The notes below the pieces were generated by a model that saw nothing but the letters and a program-made list of their open reading frames with translations, did not search any database and had not been told where the DNA came from. Shown here one piece after another: positions 36,975 to 45,258 of a DNA stretch of 64,000 nt (positions are counted from its first letter, which is position 1; the number at the start of each line of letters is the position of its first letter). The DNA comes from Mycobacterium gallinarum (lineage in GTDB: Bacteria > Actinomycetota > Actinomycetes > Mycobacteriales > Mycobacteriaceae): positions 930,001 through 994,000 of the forward strand of contig NZ_AP022601.1 in NCBI RefSeq assembly GCF_010726765.1, given 5' to 3'. A program made the translations under genes and the position numbers.

Positions 36975-38540
36975 TCAGGCGGGGCAGAACGTGTCGGTCT
37001 CGGGCAGCTTGCCGCTGTCCAGATAGCCGGTCACCGGCGGCAGTGCGCAGGACGAGTAGATGGCCGCCCCGTGGCCGATGCCCTGCCATATCACCCGTCT
37101 GTTGGCCGCGCCGGCGTTGATCACTGTCGCCGCGACGGCGGCCACGCCTTCGTTGCCGACGATCGGATCGTGCTGGCCACCCAACAGCAGCACGGGGGTC
37201 TTGAGATTCATCGGCTCCTGCGGGGCCGCGCCGCTGGGCCAGTTCAGGCATTGCACCAACTCGAGCGCGCCGACCTGGCCGAACTGCGGGTAGACCTTCT
37301 CCCACGCCACCACGAGTTCACGGACCCGGTCGGGGGTGGGCCGGTTCAGTGAGTCGCTGCAGCTGTTGACGAACTGGCCGTCGGTGCCGCGCAACGCCTC
37401 GGCTTCGGTGACCAGGGTGTTCATCGCGTTCCAGTCCCCAGAGCGGGCGCCGGCGACCGCTGAGGCGAGCCTGTTGGTGACGGCTATGCGATCGCCACGT
37501 GGGTACGCCAGCGCCGTGGCGATCGCGTCGGCGACGGTGGCTACCGACCCGTCGTTGGCGTTGTATCCGCGCACCTGGTTCAGTACTGCCGTCACGGCAC
37601 CCTTGGGGTCGGCACCCAACGAGCAGTTGATCGCCACGCATTGGGCGGCCCACGCATCGAGTGCGGATTGTTCGCCCTTCACACGCTGTTCCATTGCGGC
37701 TTCGGCGGCGATGCCGAGCGGAAGTGGGGAATCGAGCACCAGCCGGGCCACCTTGTTGGGGTGGCTACCCGCGTAGGCCAACGCCACCTGGGCGCCGTTG
37801 CCGATGCCGTAGAGCGCCAACGTCGGTACGTCCCAGGTGCTTCGGAGGCGCTCGATGTCCTCGGCGGCGTGCGAGTTGTCGTAGGCCGAGTCTCCAGGGG
37901 CGATGGTGTCGGTGCAGCTCGTCGTCGCGGCCTGGGTGATCTCGCCGAGATTGGCGACGGGGTCGTCGCCCGGCTGGAACTGGGCCTGATCGAGCATCGC
38001 GTTGCGGTCGTACAGATCGCGGCAGTCCAGCGCACCTGACATCCCGATGCCGCGACGGTCGACCGCCACGACGGGCCGCGTCTTGAGCACGTCGGCACCC
38101 GACTGCGTCAGCCAGACCGGCAGCTGCATCGAGGTAGGCAGATCCGAACCCGTCGTCATCACGAGCGGTCCGGCGTCGGCGGGGGTTTCATCGGTCGTCG
38201 CGCGGACTACGCCGATGCTGATCGTGCCCGTAGCGCCCTTGATGGGGTCGAGTTCGGCGTCATAGGTCGCGCAATCGAACTTCACCCCGGCGATCGGGGG
38301 GACCGACGCGTCGGACGAGATCCGCGAGGTGCAGTCACGCCACGACAGGTCGTTCTTGGGTGGCTCGATCGGTGGTGGGCCCTCGGGTGCCTTGGTGGTC
38401 TCCGGCTGACCCTGGGGTTGGGCGCCGGAATCGGTGGCGAAGCGCGGATTGGCAGCCAGACCAGGGGCGCAACCGGCAAGAAAAACCGATACCACGAGCG
38501 CTGAAGTGCTCAACACCCGTATCGGACGACGCCGCTGCAT
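36975..38540 (-). CDS. Rv2672-like alpha/beta-hydrolase lipoprotein
   Basis: About 521 residues, with a lipoprotein signal peptide ending in the lipobox FLAGC (Cys ~22), so it should be anchored outside the membrane. It belongs to the tripeptidyl-peptidase/Hip1-like hydrolases: oxyanion-side PLVMTTGSD, VVAVDRRGIGMSG, a nucleophile elbow reading LYGIGNGAQVALAYAG, an acid in LLGGQHDPIVG, and a histidine in IGHGAAIYSSC. The elbow has asparagine where serine is expected, so peptidase activity is doubtful. ATG 38540 is preferred over upstream codons because the signal peptide starts there. Confidence 0.83.
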   Translation of the reverse strand: MQRRRPIRVLSTSALVVSVFLAGCAPGLAANPRFATDSGAQPQGQPETTKAPEGPPPIEPPKNDLSWRDCTSRISSDASVPPIAGVKFDCATYDAELDPIKGATGTISIGVVRATTDETPADAGPLVMTTGSDLPTSMQLPVWLTQSGADVLKTRPVVAVDRRGIGMSGALDCRDLYDRNAMLDQAQFQPGDDPVANLGEITQAATTSCTDTIAPGDSAYDNSHAAEDIERLRSTWDVPTLALYGIGNGAQVALAYAGSHPNKVARLVLDSPLPLGIAAEAAMEQRVKGEQSALDAWAAQCVAINCSLGADPKGAVTAVLNQVRGYNANDGSVATVADAIATALAYPRGDRIAVTNRLASAVAGARSGDWNAMNTLVTEAEALRGTDGQFVNSCSDSLNRPTPDRVRELVVAWEKVYPQFGQVGALELVQCLNWPSGAAPQEPMNLKTPVLLLGGQHDPIVGNEGVAAVAATVINAGAANRRVIWQGIGHGAAIYSSCALPPVTGYLDSGKLPETDTFCPA

Positions 38541-38598
38541 GCCGACCACAGTACTGATTGCCGTGGTGGATCTTCGTTGCCCAACGCCTCCCGGTGCG

Positions 38599-39381
38599 TT
38601 AACGCGCCCGGACATAGCGGGTGTAGAGGTAGCCCTCGTCGTCGGACAGCAGGTGCGCGGGCCGCATCTTGGTGTGCACCTCGCCGGCGCCTGCCGCGAT
38701 GCGCCGTCCGGAACCGCCGACCAGGATGGGCGCCACCGTCAGACAGAGTTCGTCGAGCAGGTCATCCTCGATCAACTGGCTGAGCAGCAGCGGGCCGCCC
38801 TCGGAGAGCACGCGAAACAGCTTGCGTTCGGCGAGCAGCTTCAGCGCGGTCGCGTTGTCGACCGAATCGGACCGCGGCCCAGATGCGTTCAGCACCTCGG
38901 ACACCGCGCCCAGCCGCTGTCTGGTGTCGTCGAGGGAGTCGGCGCACGTCAGGATCAGCGGCGGCACCTCGGTGCGGGTGAAGAACAGGGCGTCGGGGTC
39001 GAGGGCGCCGGTGCGCGTGACGACCGCGATGGGCGGCACTTCGGCCTGTCCGCGGCGTTGCCGGGCGTGGCGCGCAGCGAGCGGCACCTGGGCGCCGGAG
39101 TAGTTCTCGACCCTGACGGTGGCGGCGCCGACCAGGATGACGTCGGCGCTGTGGCGCATGAGGGCGAACATGCTGCGGTCACCGCCCCCGGCCAGACCAC
39201 CGGCCTTGCCGTCGGCGGTGGCGGCACCGTCGAGGCTGGCGATCATGTTGCCGCGGACCCAACACGCCTGCAGGTCGTCGGGGTATGCGTAGAAGTCGGA
39301 CAGCCGGCCGTCGGCGCTGTCGATCGCGGGACCGTCAGGCCCCAACGCGGTGAATTGCACGCCAGCGGTGGTATCGGCCAT
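38599..39381 (-). CDS. RibD C-terminal / dihydrofolate-reductase-fold reductase (Rv2671 type)
   Basis: About 260 residues with the RibD_C fold: ACWVRGNMIASLDGAATADG at the substrate and NADPH site, RSMFALMRHSADVILVGAATVRVENY, then LFRVLSEGGPLLLSQLIEDDLLDELCLTVAPILVGG. The deaminase half of RibD is absent. The M. tuberculosis relative Rv2671 can substitute for dihydrofolate reductase when overexpressed. The start is ATG 39381 or 39390. It is divergent from the ZapE-like gene, with only about 30 bp between, and leads the lipoprotein and aftC. Confidence 0.82.
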   Translation of the reverse strand: MADTTAGVQFTALGPDGPAIDSADGRLSDFYAYPDDLQACWVRGNMIASLDGAATADGKAGGLAGGGDRSMFALMRHSADVILVGAATVRVENYSGAQVPLAARHARQRRGQAEVPPIAVVTRTGALDPDALFFTRTEVPPLILTCADSLDDTRQRLGAVSEVLNASGPRSDSVDNATALKLLAERKLFRVLSEGGPLLLSQLIEDDLLDELCLTVAPILVGGSGRRIAAGAGEVHTKMRPAHLLSDDEGYLYTRYVRAR

Positions 39382-39415
39382 GAACAGCATTGCAACACGT
39401 CGATAGGGTGCGTGC

Positions 39416-40453
39416 ATGCAGGGGTCCAGCGATGTCGGTCATTTGGTCGACCGGCATCCGAAGGTCACGCCGGAACGTCTGGTCGCTCAGCTGACCCCGC
39501 CGCCGACGTTCGCCGACGTCAGCTTCGACACCTATCTCCCCGACCCTGCCGAGCCCACGCAGGCCGCGGCGGTCCAGGTCTGCCAACAGTTCTGCGCGCA
39601 GGCGGTCGAGCGGCGGGCGGGCAAGAAGAAGCTGTTCGGCAGGCGTGAGGTGCTGCCCGGCGTCGGCATTTATCTCGACGGCGGCTTCGGCGTCGGGAAA
39701 ACCCACCTGTTGGCGTCGTCGTACTACGAGCTGCCTGAACCCAAGGCGTTCGCGACGTTCGGCGAGTTGACGCAATTGGCGAGCGTCTTCGGCTTCGTCG
39801 AATGCATCGAGCTGCTGGCCGAGTACGTCGTCGTGTGCATCGACGAATTCGAACTGGACGATCCGGGAAACACGACGCTGATCTCGCGACTGCTGTCGCA
39901 ACTCGTCGAGCGCGGGGTATCGGTGGCGGCCACGTCGAACACGCTTCCCGAGCAACTGGGGGAGGGGCGATTCGCCGCTCAAGACTTTCTGCGCGAGATC
40001 AACACCCTCGCAGCGATTTTCACGACAGTGCGGATCGACGGACCCGACTACCGACACCGCGATCTGCCTGCCGCTCCGGAACCGTTGCGCGACAACGAGG
40101 TTGCGATTCGTGCGGCGCGCACACCGGGTGCGACGCTCGACGACTTCGACGCGCTGTGCGCTCACCTGGCCACCATGCACCCGTCGCGGTACCTGACGCT
40201 GATCGAAGGTGTTTCCGAGGTATTCATCACGGGCGTGCACGGGATCGACGACCAGAACGTCGCGTTGCGGCTGGTGTCGCTGACCGACCGGCTCTACGAC
40301 GCGGGCATCCCCGTCGTCGCGTCCGGGGCGAAGATGGACGCCATCTTCAGCGAGGAGATGCTCGCGGGCGGTTTCCGCAAGAAGTATCTCCGCGCGACAT
40401 CGCGGCTGCTTGCGCTGACGGCAGCGGGTCAGACGGGGCGAACCATCACGTAG
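39416..40453 (+). CDS. zapE: ZapE/AFG1-like AAA+ ATPase
   Basis: The 345-residue ATPase has Walker A GGFGVGKTHLLAS (~85), Walker B VVVCIDEFELDDPGN (~140) and a sensor-like VSVAATSNTLPEQL (~175), the pattern of AFG1/ZapE proteins. ZapE associates with the division ring in proteobacteria; the actinobacterial role is not established. It is positionally orthologous to Rv2670c. It overlaps the end of the convergent acetyltransferase gene by 25 bp. Confidence 0.85.
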   Translation: MQGSSDVGHLVDRHPKVTPERLVAQLTPPPTFADVSFDTYLPDPAEPTQAAAVQVCQQFCAQAVERRAGKKKLFGRREVLPGVGIYLDGGFGVGKTHLLASSYYELPEPKAFATFGELTQLASVFGFVECIELLAEYVVVCIDEFELDDPGNTTLISRLLSQLVERGVSVAATSNTLPEQLGEGRFAAQDFLREINTLAAIFTTVRIDGPDYRHRDLPAAPEPLRDNEVAIRAARTPGATLDDFDALCAHLATMHPSRYLTLIEGVSEVFITGVHGIDDQNVALRLVSLTDRLYDAGIPVVASGAKMDAIFSEEMLAGGFRKKYLRATSRLLALTAAGQTGRTIT

Positions 40454-40920
40454 TCGTTTTCGACGCCTTCGCCGAGCTGGAACGTGCGGGTCCCGCTGAT
40501 CGTGAACCCCTGTTTGGCGTAAAAGCGTTGCGCGCGTTCGTTTTGTTGGTTGACGCCCAGCCACACTGACTCGGCGCCCAGTTCCTTGGCGGTATTCAGT
40601 GCCGCCGCCATCAGCGCCGCAGAAGCACCCGCGCCGTGGCTGCCGGGCAGCACGTAGATCTTCGAGAGTTCGATGCCGTCGTCGGCGCGAACCAGCATGG
40701 CGTAGCCCACCATTCGCGCCTCCTCACGGACGACGAGCACTGCCCGATCGGGATCGGTGAGGTAACCGCGAAACCGGTCCGCGGACAGGTTCTCGTCGAT
40801 GAATGCGGCGATGTTGTCGACGCTCGCCGACGGCGGGCACGCCAGCGGAAACGTGCGCGCGGCGACGTCGGCGAGTTCGGGAAGATCGGCGACGACGGCC
40901 GGGGTCACGTCAAAGTGCAA
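40429..40920 (-). CDS. GNAT-family N-acetyltransferase (Rv2669 type)
   Basis: The 163-residue acetyltransferase has the central strand RMVGYAMLVRADDGIELSKIYVLP and the acetyl-CoA loop GSHGAGASAALMAAALNTAKELGAESVWLGVNQQNERAQRFYAKQGF, both characteristic of GNATs. The acceptor is unknown. Translation appears to start with TTG 40920. It lies 3 bp downstream of the MPT63-like gene on the same strand, which suggests a shared transcript. Confidence 0.88.
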   Translation of the reverse strand: MHFDVTPAVVADLPELADVAARTFPLACPPSASVDNIAAFIDENLSADRFRGYLTDPDRAVLVVREEARMVGYAMLVRADDGIELSKIYVLPGSHGAGASAALMAAALNTAKELGAESVWLGVNQQNERAQRFYAKQGFTISGTRTFQLGEGVENDYVMVRPV

Positions 40921-40923
40921 TAC

Positions 40924-41439
40924 CTAGGCCACGTTCCATTGCGCGAGGTGTTGACCGGTGACCTTGTCGAGCAGGATGACATTGGAGATGAGGTCGCGAT
41001 AGCAGTCCCACCAGACCCCACCGCTGACGGTAGAACCGGCAGGAGCGTTCATCAGCGCCAGTGTCAGCGAGTCGGGTGCGTCGGTGTTGCGCGGCTCGTA
41101 GGAATCTCCCGTCGCGGTGACGCCGCGGAACTGATACGTGATCGCCTGGGCGTAGGGCGTCGGCACCTTGACGGGGTTGACGGTGATCTGAGCGCGCCAC
41201 ACCTCATACCGGGGCGCCCGCGGGGGATAGCCGAAGCCGGGCGGGATCGGTGAGGGGGCCAGGCTGTTGACGGTGATGTTGGCGACCAGGCCCTCGAAGT
41301 TGATCTGCAGCGTCTCGCCGAGCCGGCCGATGGGCGAAGGCGCGGACTCGGCCTCGTCGGGCGCAGCCTGGGCGGGCGCGGCCGTGAGACCGGCGAGGGT
41401 CACCATCATGGCGGCAAGGAGGACGAACCAGCGACGCAT
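40924..41439 (-). CDS. Secreted MPT63-like (DUF1942) protein, Rv2668 type
   Basis: The 171-residue exported protein has a Sec signal peptide (MRRWFVLLAAMMVTLAGLTAAPAQA) and a mature domain rich in beta strands, as in the immunoglobulin-like MPT63 family. It includes QINFEGLVANITVNSL and a late VSGGVWWDCYRDLISNVILLDKVTGQHLAQWNV. In this family the fold resembles cell-surface adhesin or arrestin-type binding proteins; no function is proven. Confidence 0.82.
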   Translation of the reverse strand: MRRWFVLLAAMMVTLAGLTAAPAQAAPDEAESAPSPIGRLGETLQINFEGLVANITVNSLAPSPIPPGFGYPPRAPRYEVWRAQITVNPVKVPTPYAQAITYQFRGVTATGDSYEPRNTDAPDSLTLALMNAPAGSTVSGGVWWDCYRDLISNVILLDKVTGQHLAQWNVA

Positions 41440-41479
41440 GCACGCATGATGGCACAGACTGAAACGTGTTACAGCCGCT

Positions 41480-41902
41480 TCAGGACACCCATGGTCCCGA
41501 GCCGCCGATCTTCTCGATGCGCACCCGCGTGAGAAGTCCGGCCGGCGCGTTGGGCGGCGGGAAGTGCTCGTCGCTGCCCAGCATCACCTTGGCCAGCTGC
41601 TTGAGTAGTTCCGGAGCACCGCCTTCGACGATCCGCGCGACGCCGGTGACCGTCAGATAGTCCCTGAGTTGGCCGGGCCGCTCGGGGCCTAGGATTGTCA
41701 CCGCCACGCGCGGATCGCGGCGTACGTTGCGGGTCTTCCGGTACTCGTTGAGGTGAGCCGAGACGAGCTCGTCGCCCTCGGGCGTCGATTCCAGCGCCAT
41801 CCAGATCGTGGAGACCTGCGGGCTGCCGTCGGGGTTGAGCGTTACCAAGATGGCGTCGGTGCCCGCCCCGATGAGCTGGCGGGCGGCGTCGTTGAGCTTC
41901 AT
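41480..41902 (-). CDS. PPOX-class flavin/F420-dependent split-barrel oxidoreductase
   Basis: The 140-residue split-barrel protein has an opening AILVTLNPDGSPQVSTIWM and a central KTRNVRRDPRVAVTIL, the cofactor-phosphate-binding pattern of mycobacterial F420- or FMN-dependent oxidoreductases (Rv1155/FDOR-B group). Which cofactor it uses cannot be settled by eye; the small size and genus favour F420. It is 36 bp from the ogt stop on the same strand and probably follows the sigma/ogt operon. Confidence 0.8.
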   Translation of the reverse strand: MKLNDAARQLIGAGTDAILVTLNPDGSPQVSTIWMALESTPEGDELVSAHLNEYRKTRNVRRDPRVAVTILGPERPGQLRDYLTVTGVARIVEGGAPELLKQLAKVMLGSDEHFPPPNAPAGLLTRVRIEKIGGSGPWVS

Positions 41903-41938
41903 GCGATGTTCTACGGCTGGGGCTGCCGGTTCATTCCC

Positions 41939-42532
41939 TCAGCCGGCTTCGAGTTCGAGCAGTGTCGACTTGGCCAGAGGCCCGCCGACGTACTGACCCG
42001 CCGACCCGTCGGAGCGCACCACGCGGTGACAGGGGATGACCACCGGGAGCGGGTTATGGGCGCAAGCTGTGCCGACGGCGCGGACCGCGCGCGGACGGCC
42101 GATCGCCGCGGCGACGGTCGCATAGCTTTCCCGCCGGCCGTAGTCGATGTCGCGCAAGTGCTCGACGACGGCGCGCCGGAAGCCGTCGGCCAGCCGGAGA
42201 TCGACTCGGACCTCGAAAGCGGTGCGGCGCTTGGCGAAATACTCGTCGATCTGCCGTGCCACGTCCTCGAGTCGCGACGGAGAGCGCAGAATCCGAGGGC
42301 TCACGGTGTCGGCGAGCCTGTTCAGGACCGCGTCGTGGCCCTCGATGTCATAGGCCACGCGGACCAGGCCGACCGTCGTCGCGGCCAGCAGTAGCGTGCC
42401 GACGGGGGTGTCGATCGTGCGGTAGGCGACGTCGAGCGCCCCGTCGGCTTCTGCCGCCTGCTCGAGCCGTGTGTGCAACCGCGACATCGTGTCGTCATCG
42501 ACATGCAGTTCGTCGAAGAGGTTGGTGCTCAT
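41939..42532 (-). CDS. ogt: Methylated-DNA--protein-cysteine methyltransferase
   Basis: The 197-residue suicide repair protein removes O6-alkyl groups from guanine. The active-site motif IPCHRVVRSDGS with its acceptor cysteine is near residue 165, preceded by RAVGTACAHNPLPVV (helix-turn-helix and Asn hinge). The N-terminal domain (~1-95) is the usual ribonuclease-like fold. ATG 42532 overlaps the sigma-factor stop as ATGA, so its translation is coupled to the ECF sigma factor. Confidence 0.92.
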   Translation of the reverse strand: MSTNLFDELHVDDDTMSRLHTRLEQAAEADGALDVAYRTIDTPVGTLLLAATTVGLVRVAYDIEGHDAVLNRLADTVSPRILRSPSRLEDVARQIDEYFAKRRTAFEVRVDLRLADGFRRAVVEHLRDIDYGRRESYATVAAAIGRPRAVRAVGTACAHNPLPVVIPCHRVVRSDGSAGQYVGGPLAKSTLLELEAG

Positions 42533-43011
42533 GGTGTTTCGTCCTTCGAATAGATTTTTCGCAGAGCCTTGATGCCGTCGGCCGCGGCGCGCCGGGCGGC
42601 TTCGGGAGAGTTGTCGAGTAGTGGGGCGATCTCGGCGTACGGTAGGCCGGCGATGTGGTGGTAGGCCACGGCCTGGCGTTGCTTGGTCGGCAGTTGTCGT
42701 AATGCCGCCCACAGGTCGGGGTCTCCGGCCTCCGGATCGGCGTGCGGTGTGGGGTGGTCGGGCAGGGTGTCGGTGGGCACGGGCCGTCGGCTGCGCGCGC
42801 GTCCAACGTCGAGCGCGCGGCGGTGCGCGATGGTCACCAGCCACGCCTCGACGTTCGCGTCGTCGGGGAGCTTCGGGTAGGCCCGCAGCGCCGAAAGGAA
42901 GGTTTCCGACCAGGCGTCCTCGGCGTCGGATGGTCCGACCACGGCACGACACACCCGCAGCACCGTCGCACCGTGTTCGGCGACTACCTCTTCGAACGGA
43001 CGCACTTTCAC
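42529..43011 (-). CDS. ECF RNA polymerase sigma factor
   Basis: The 160-residue sigma-70 family member has a region 2 segment (VVGPSDAEDAWSETFLSALRAYPKLPDDANVEAWLVTIAHRRALD) and a region 4 (ALRQLPTKQRQAVAYHHIAGLPYAEIAPLLDNSPEAARRAAADGIKALRK). No anti-sigma gene adjoins it. It is translationally coupled to ogt, so a DNA-alkylation or stress response is suggested. A GTG start is used at 43011. Confidence 0.85.
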   Translation of the reverse strand: MKVRPFEEVVAEHGATVLRVCRAVVGPSDAEDAWSETFLSALRAYPKLPDDANVEAWLVTIAHRRALDVGRARSRRPVPTDTLPDHPTPHADPEAGDPDLWAALRQLPTKQRQAVAYHHIAGLPYAEIAPLLDNSPEAARRAAADGIKALRKIYSKDETP

Positions 43012-43046
43012 ATTCTGTAGACGTCGCGACGGTGTGCGATGTGAGG

Positions 43047-43772
43047 TCAGCTTTTGGTGAACGGCTCCAGGGCGGTCGTCAGGTCGTTTTCGAAGCGCTC
43101 CCGGTCAACGCCCAATCGGTGCAGCGGGCCGTCAGCGTCCTCGGCCTCGAGCAGGGCGAGCACGATGTGCTCGGTGCCGACGTAGTTGTGGCCCAGGCGA
43201 AGTGCCTGCCTGAACGTCAATTCGAGCACTTTTTTCGCCGCGCCGTCGAACGGCGTCAGCGCGGGCAACTCGCCGTCGGCTGCCGGCGGCAGCGACACCG
43301 CCGCGCTGACCTTGGTGGCATCGACGGCCTGGCCGGCGAGCAGCTTCACCGCGAGTGCGTCGGGGTCGACGAACATCGCCAAGAGCAGGTGGTCGGGGTT
43401 GATCTCGGTGTTCCGCGCGTCGTGGGCCTTGTTCTGGGCTTCGACGATGACGTTGCGTGCGCGCGGGGTGAATCGGCTGAAGCCGGCATTGGGATCGAGC
43501 GCGTCGGCGTCGTTGGGAGTTTTGGGGACGAACCGTTTCTGGGCGGCCTGCTTGGTCACACCCATGCACTTACCGATCTCGGTCCAGGACGCCCCCGACC
43601 GGCGCGCCTGGTCGACGAAGTGGCCGATCAGGTGGTCGGCGATCTCGCCGAGGGACTCCGCGGCCAGTACCGCGTCGGTGAGCTGCTCGAGCGGTTCGTC
43701 GTGCACCTTTTTGATGACGTCGATGAGGTCGTCGAGGCGGACGGGGTTGGTGATTTTCGAAGGCTCGGTCAT
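43047..43772 (-). CDS. clpC2: ClpC2, Clp N-domain protein with N-terminal helix-turn-helix
   Basis: The 241-residue protein has no AAA ATPase module. Residues ~45-80 form a helix-turn-helix (GASWTEIGKCMGVTKQAAQKRF), and residues ~95-240 are a Clp_N double repeat (FTPRARNVIVEAQNKAHDARNTEINPDHLLLAM; LELTFRQALRLGHNYVGTEHIVLALL). The ortholog Rv2667 binds ClpC1-targeting peptide antibiotics such as cyclomarin through this domain and is reported to repress its own gene. Two perfect palindromes precede the start codon and fit autoregulation. Confidence 0.93.
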   Translation of the reverse strand: MTEPSKITNPVRLDDLIDVIKKVHDEPLEQLTDAVLAAESLGEIADHLIGHFVDQARRSGASWTEIGKCMGVTKQAAQKRFVPKTPNDADALDPNAGFSRFTPRARNVIVEAQNKAHDARNTEINPDHLLLAMFVDPDALAVKLLAGQAVDATKVSAAVSLPPAADGELPALTPFDGAAKKVLELTFRQALRLGHNYVGTEHIVLALLEAEDADGPLHRLGVDRERFENDLTTALEPFTKS

Positions 43773-43773
43773 T

Positions 43774-43821
43774 GCGTCAACGCTAGGTTGACGCTCCGAA
43801 TTCGTCAACCTTTGGTTGACG
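43774..43821. promoter_or_regulatory. Paired operators upstream of clpC2
   Basis: GCGTCAAC-n5-GTTGACGC spans 43774-43794 and CGTCAACC-n3-GGTTGACG spans 43803-43821; both have perfect 8-bp arms sharing the core GTCAAC/GTTGAC. Their centres are 28 bp apart. The first is 2 bp from the clpC2 start codon and the second overlaps the last codons of the upstream SRPBCC gene. They are the obvious binding sites for the ClpC2 helix-turn-helix. Confidence 0.75.
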
Positions 43822-44293
43822 CCTTTGGGTAGCCGCGCCTGACCGTGCGATCGAGGATGCCCAGGGTGCCGCGCAACGCGAGCTCCGAAACAATCGGGAA
43901 GATGTTGGCATCGCGCCAATGCTGGTCGATGTTCGACCAGTCGTAGAACGATGTGACCAGCGTTCCACCGTCGACGGGTTCCAAGCGGTAGCCGTAGACG
44001 TGCCCGATGTCCGGCTTGAGTTGACCGAAGATGGTCCACGCGATCAACCGGTCCTGTTCGAACTCGGTGATGGAGACGGTGACGTCGTATTTACCGAGCG
44101 GATAGTCGTTGAGCGCCTCGCGATCCATGTGTACGACGAAGCTGTCGCCGACCGCGTGGGCAGGATCGCCGTCAGCGTCCTGCAGCATCCCGGTGGCGTC
44201 GATCGCGACGTGCCCCTGCGGGTCGCACAACACAGCGAAGATGTCGGCAGCGGGGGCGGGGATGGTGCGTGGCACCTCGATACGTTCGGTCAT
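43805..44293 (-). CDS. SRPBCC-family protein
   Basis: The 162-residue helix-grip protein opens with a strand TERIEVPRTIPAPAADIFAVLCDPQGHVAIDATG and ends in a long C-terminal helix. SFVVHMDREALNDYPLGKYDVTVSITEFEQDRLIAWTIFG forms the central sheet. The ligand is unknown. It is transcribed towards clpC2, and its 3' end contains the distal clpC2 operator, so ClpC2 binding could also affect read-through. Confidence 0.75.
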   Translation of the reverse strand: MTERIEVPRTIPAPAADIFAVLCDPQGHVAIDATGMLQDADGDPAHAVGDSFVVHMDREALNDYPLGKYDVTVSITEFEQDRLIAWTIFGQLKPDIGHVYGYRLEPVDGGTLVTSFYDWSNIDQHWRDANIFPIVSELALRGTLGILDRTVRRGYPKASTKG

Positions 44294-44367
44294 CGCTCGA
44301 TCGTCTCAGGTGTGATCTGTGTCGAGCCCGTTTTACAGCGAGGTATGCGGGTAATAAATCGAGCGAA

Positions 44368-44724
44368 ATGTCCTCTGAACAAGTCGACCCGACGACCACC
44401 AAACCCGTCCTGCTGCGGCAGGCGATCGCGTTCATCCACGAGAACGCGCATCGCGATATCACGCTGAGCGACATCGCGGCATACGTGAACGTCACACCGC
44501 GATCCGTTCAGTACACGTTCCGGCGCTATGTCGGTGCGACGCCGCTGGAGTATCTGCGTGGGCTGAGACTCAGCAGGGCGCACCGCGAATTGCAGGCCGC
44601 CGACCCCTCGGTCGACACCGTCATGGCCATCGCGGGCAGGTGGGGTTTCGGGCACGCGGGACGGTTCAGCAGTATGTACAAACGCAAGTTCGGCAACTCG
44701 CCGAGCGAGACGCTGCGCCGCTAA
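44368..44724 (+). CDS. AraC-type DNA-binding protein without a sensor domain
   Basis: The 118-residue protein consists almost entirely of the two helix-turn-helices of an AraC regulator: ITLSDIAAYVNVTPRSVQYTFRRYVGATPLEYLRGLRLSRAHREL and VMAIAGRWGFGHAGRFSSMYKRKFGNSPSETLRR. The usual ligand-binding N-terminal domain is missing, as in MarA/SoxS-like proteins, so activity is probably set by expression level. ATG 44368 is preferred. It is divergent from the SRPBCC gene. Confidence 0.82.
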   Translation: MSSEQVDPTTTKPVLLRQAIAFIHENAHRDITLSDIAAYVNVTPRSVQYTFRRYVGATPLEYLRGLRLSRAHRELQAADPSVDTVMAIAGRWGFGHAGRFSSMYKRKFGNSPSETLRR

Positions 44725-44735
44725 CGCCCTCGCGT

Positions 44736-45164
44736 TTACCTCGGGAAAAAGCCCTCGCGTGTGAAGATTCCGGGCTGCCACCCTCGATTGCCCAGACACA
44801 GCATCGGACGTCCGTCGGGATGTTGTGCTGCCGCTTGGGGTTTAGGGCACGGCGCGCCGATTTCCTGCACGCCGAACAGCTCATAGGTGGCGACCCAGAA
44901 GCCGGTGTAGATGGGCGGCCACTGGTTCTCGATCCAGCGGCACTGCAGGACTTCGCCGCCGGGGCCGCGGCCGAATGTGAACCGCTCCAGGTTGGTGCAC
45001 GGCGCGGTGAGATGCGCGTCGTAGTTCATGCCGGGTACGTCGGACGGGTAGCGCCCGGGGGTGTCGGGATACGCCAGGTTGTCGGCGGCAGCGAGTGGAG
45101 CGGCGCCGATGGCAGCGCCGGCGATCGCAGCGGCGGCGATGAGTTCGCGGATCATGTCCCACAC
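44736..45164 (-). CDS. Secreted protein of unknown function
   Basis: The 142-residue exported protein has a signal peptide (MIRELIAAAAIAGAAIGAAPLAAA; the preferred start is the second ATG, 45155). The mature part contains four cysteines (APCTNLERF, LQCRWIENQ, APCPKPQ, MLCLGNRGW) and aromatic-rich segments, similar in style to small mycobacterial culture-filtrate proteins. I do not recognise a family function. Confidence 0.68.
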   Translation of the reverse strand: MWDMIRELIAAAAIAGAAIGAAPLAAADNLAYPDTPGRYPSDVPGMNYDAHLTAPCTNLERFTFGRGPGGEVLQCRWIENQWPPIYTGFWVATYELFGVQEIGAPCPKPQAAAQHPDGRPMLCLGNRGWQPGIFTREGFFPR

Positions 45165-45258
45165 CTTGGTCGTCTTGACGGGTTGGCCTTCCGAGCGTAA
45201 TCGGTGCCCCGAGATGCTCGAGTGCTTTCGCCTCGATGACGGACGCGTCAGGCGGGTG

